From NCBI GenBank assembly GCA_000708835.1, contig DF237266.1, forward strand, positions 39,314 to 103,313: a DNA stretch of 64,000 nt, read 5' to 3'. Below the pieces are notes generated by a model. The model saw only the letters and a list, made by a program, of their open reading frames with translations, was not told where the DNA came from and did no database searches. This stretch comes from Klebsormidium nitens. Taxonomy: Eukaryota > Streptophyta > Klebsormidiophyceae > Klebsormidiales > Klebsormidiaceae. Position numbers and translations under genes: made by a program. This document shows positions 62,213 through 64,000 of this stretch, piece after piece; the stretch's first letter is position 1; every line of letters begins with the position of its first letter.

Positions 62213-64000
62213 GACAAGAGGCTAACCTGGTGCAGAACCTTCAGGTGTCTCAGAAAATACTTCAATCGAGACTGTCCACCCAGCATATACATACCAGAGC
62301 TCAGCATTGAAGTTTGCAAGTCGTTCTTGATGATTGTACCGTATCTTGTCATTGGTTTTGTTCCTTCAATTTTGCAATGTGGGACATATCCACTGCGAGG
62401 AGCATACATAGAAGCTAAGATTTAGACATTTGCAGAGCACACCAAAGGAGGGCCTCGCTCAAAACCATGCCTTGGAGATTGAAAGACTAGCAATGACTGA
62501 ACAGAGCTCAGATGTGACAAATGTGCAGCGATACGGGAGCTGCACAACCTGTCAGTAACAGCAGTGCAAAGTCTACCAAACTGGTCGCCCCTGAGGTTGC
62601 TCAATCTGATAGACTCGACCGTGTGCTGCTTTGAGAATATAAATATACTGAAGGGGCTTTTCTGCGGCGAGGAAGGTTGCTCTAATTTCGGATAGATCTC
62701 TCTGTACATTTGACAATCACAATATCCATCGACACATGTCATTGTAGGTACTCATGACGATCAGTGGAAGCAACATCATTCCTGTCCCTGTCCCCGTAGT
62801 CAGTTCTCAACACGAGAGGGAACTGCTTCAAAATCACACCGCCCTTTACTTGATTGTAGCTGACTCGGTAGCGTCCTTATTCAACTCAGGCCCACCAGTC
62901 CTAAGCTGTAGCAATTGTGTTCTCCTGAGTCAAGTGAAATCCGTTTTCTCGGTCCAAATCTTGCAGCAGCGACGTGACCAAAGCCCTGCCAGTCAAATGA
63001 ATATTCTATCGGTTCTTACCAGACCAGATGGGACCCTTCGCACCCTCTGCTTGACTCCCTGTCCGAGCCCCCTTTTGTTCGGGCGCAGCGCAGCACAAGC
63101 AGATTCTTGGGAACGTCTTCTACTCAGAGTCAAAGATCCAAAGACACCAGACTCCAAGTTCGACCACCCTCTCTGCCTTCACTGTCAGTTCTCATTTTCT
63201 GACAGCGGTCTAGTACCGTATACGGTATAGTATAGCTGTGGCACTGCTCGCGTCAGAGGGACGACCGCAAGCGCTAGGGTTCAGCTTCCTCCCTGTCCCA
63301 GATGCTTCGGCGAAGTTAGGGTTGCACTGGCAGCAATGCAGTCGTGAGTTCCGTCATGAATGCAACATGACATGGTGGCCCACGTGAAGAATCGATGTCT
63401 CAAAGACCACCCTCGTCTTTATCGACGAACACCATGGATCCAGGATCACACAGTGCCGCTGCCAGCCTGCGCCTAAATCGAATCCCCTCACGCAGAGGGC
63501 GCAAGCACCCGCGATTTCCCAGCCAAAAGGGCTCCGCAAGCAAAAACGCAGGTGTGGCAAACTGCTATAAGACAACTGCCCACATGTTCCAGTGTGCTCC
63601 TTTAGGTATCCATAAGCCCTCGGCAAGTTTCCGCCATGTTTCCTTGCTATCTGACGGGTTTGTTTGCTGGTCGGAAAATGGTGCAATAGCTGGGTCAACG
63701 CTGCGTTGACCAGGCTTGCCTTTCCTACCAAGGGCTCCACCGCTCAGGCAGGCTTGAAAATTGGTACATATGTCGATAACATCACATGTAAGACCCTGCC
63801 AAATTTGGTATAAGCCCCCACGGTGGAGCCCCTTATCTCTGCTCGCGAGTGCACCCCATTTTTTTTGGCTGGGTGCTTGCGCCCTCTGCCCTCACGTACC
63901 TGGGTCGGGTTCACATTGGGCTTTTGGCCATGATTCGGTCTGCCTTGATTCACAATTGGAAGTACCCATGCTGACGTTTCAGCAGTTTCGGATTACAGTA
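62213..64000. other. Region upstream of ALIS to the right edge
   Basis: About 1.8 kb with the ALIS promoter (minus direction) and otherwise no recognised gene. A 158-codon plus-strand frame (62754-63230) and a 128-codon minus-strand frame (63354-63740) resemble no family and lack clear splice context. It holds the inverted repeats listed separately. Confidence 0.45.
63492..63889. repeat. 19-bp inverted repeat 360 bp apart, with a palindrome inside
   Basis: The sequence gcagagggcgcaagcaccc at 63492-63510 recurs exactly, inverted, at 63871-63889. Between them, 63693-63711 is a 9-bp palindromic hairpin (ggtcaacgc t gcgttgacc). The pair could be ends of a small non-autonomous element, but no target-site duplication was established. 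Confidence 0.7.

Noticed and set aside
62754-63230. 158-codon plus-strand ORF
   Set aside because: Low-complexity start, no recognisable domain, and located in a spacer with repeats. It is probably chance.

Overview
This window is eukaryotic nuclear DNA from a plant-lineage (streptophyte-type) organism. Every recognisable gene is split by many short GT-AG introns (about 80-600 bp). Several products have plant-type organellar forms: a plant-type mitochondrial ATP synthase d subunit, a thylakoid-lumen PsbP-domain protein with a bipartite Tat-like transit peptide, a tonoplast TMT/TST sugar carrier, an SRT1 sirtuin and an ALIS/CDC50 flippase subunit. Two other genes are not typical of seed plants: a PG-rich (STPG/shippo) flagellar-type protein and cathepsin X-type peptidase domains. 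A charophyte green alga with flagellate cells fits best (inference; bryophytes or other streptophytes are not excluded). I see no prokaryotic, plasmid, viral or transposon genes.

Layout, left to right: NIAP/OCT7-like MFS carrier (-, runs off the left edge, start 5332); PsbP-domain protein (+, 6291-9606); poorly resolved secreted saposin/canopy-like protein (+, about 10747-13726); PG-rich repeat protein (-, 14984 to at least 18661); ATP synthase d (+, 20795-23571); TMT/TST sugar transporter (-, 24949-31590); organellar YjgA/DarP (DUF615) protein (+, 32341-35450); possible orphan exon (+, 36678-36899); small unknown ORF (-, 37507-37851); DCC-family thiol-disulfide protein (+, 38301-40613); SRT1/SIRT6-type sirtuin (-, 41611-47651); two-domain cathepsin X protein (+, 49498-56512); ALIS/CDC50 flippase subunit (-, 58012-62212). 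The last 1.8 kb holds no gene I recognise.

For eight genes (PsbP-domain, ATP synthase d, TMT, YjgA, DCC, SRT1, cathepsin X, ALIS) I could place every coding exon by hand so that intron phases match and the total is a multiple of three. Predicted lengths are 356, 169, 885, 347, 280, 511, 678 and 364 residues. These are reading-based models, not transcript-supported ones; the PsbP-domain model has one weak junction. The genes do not form an operon or an obvious pathway. Strands nearly alternate, so the locus is a series of divergent (shared upstream) and convergent pairs.

The most unusual feature is the cathepsin X locus. Two complete catalytic domains, each with Cys-His-Asn and the cathepsin X-specific His-Ile-Pro mini-loop, appear to be encoded in one continuous frame. 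The intron between them contains a second, phase-compatible signal-peptide exon, which could make domain 2 a separate secreted enzyme.
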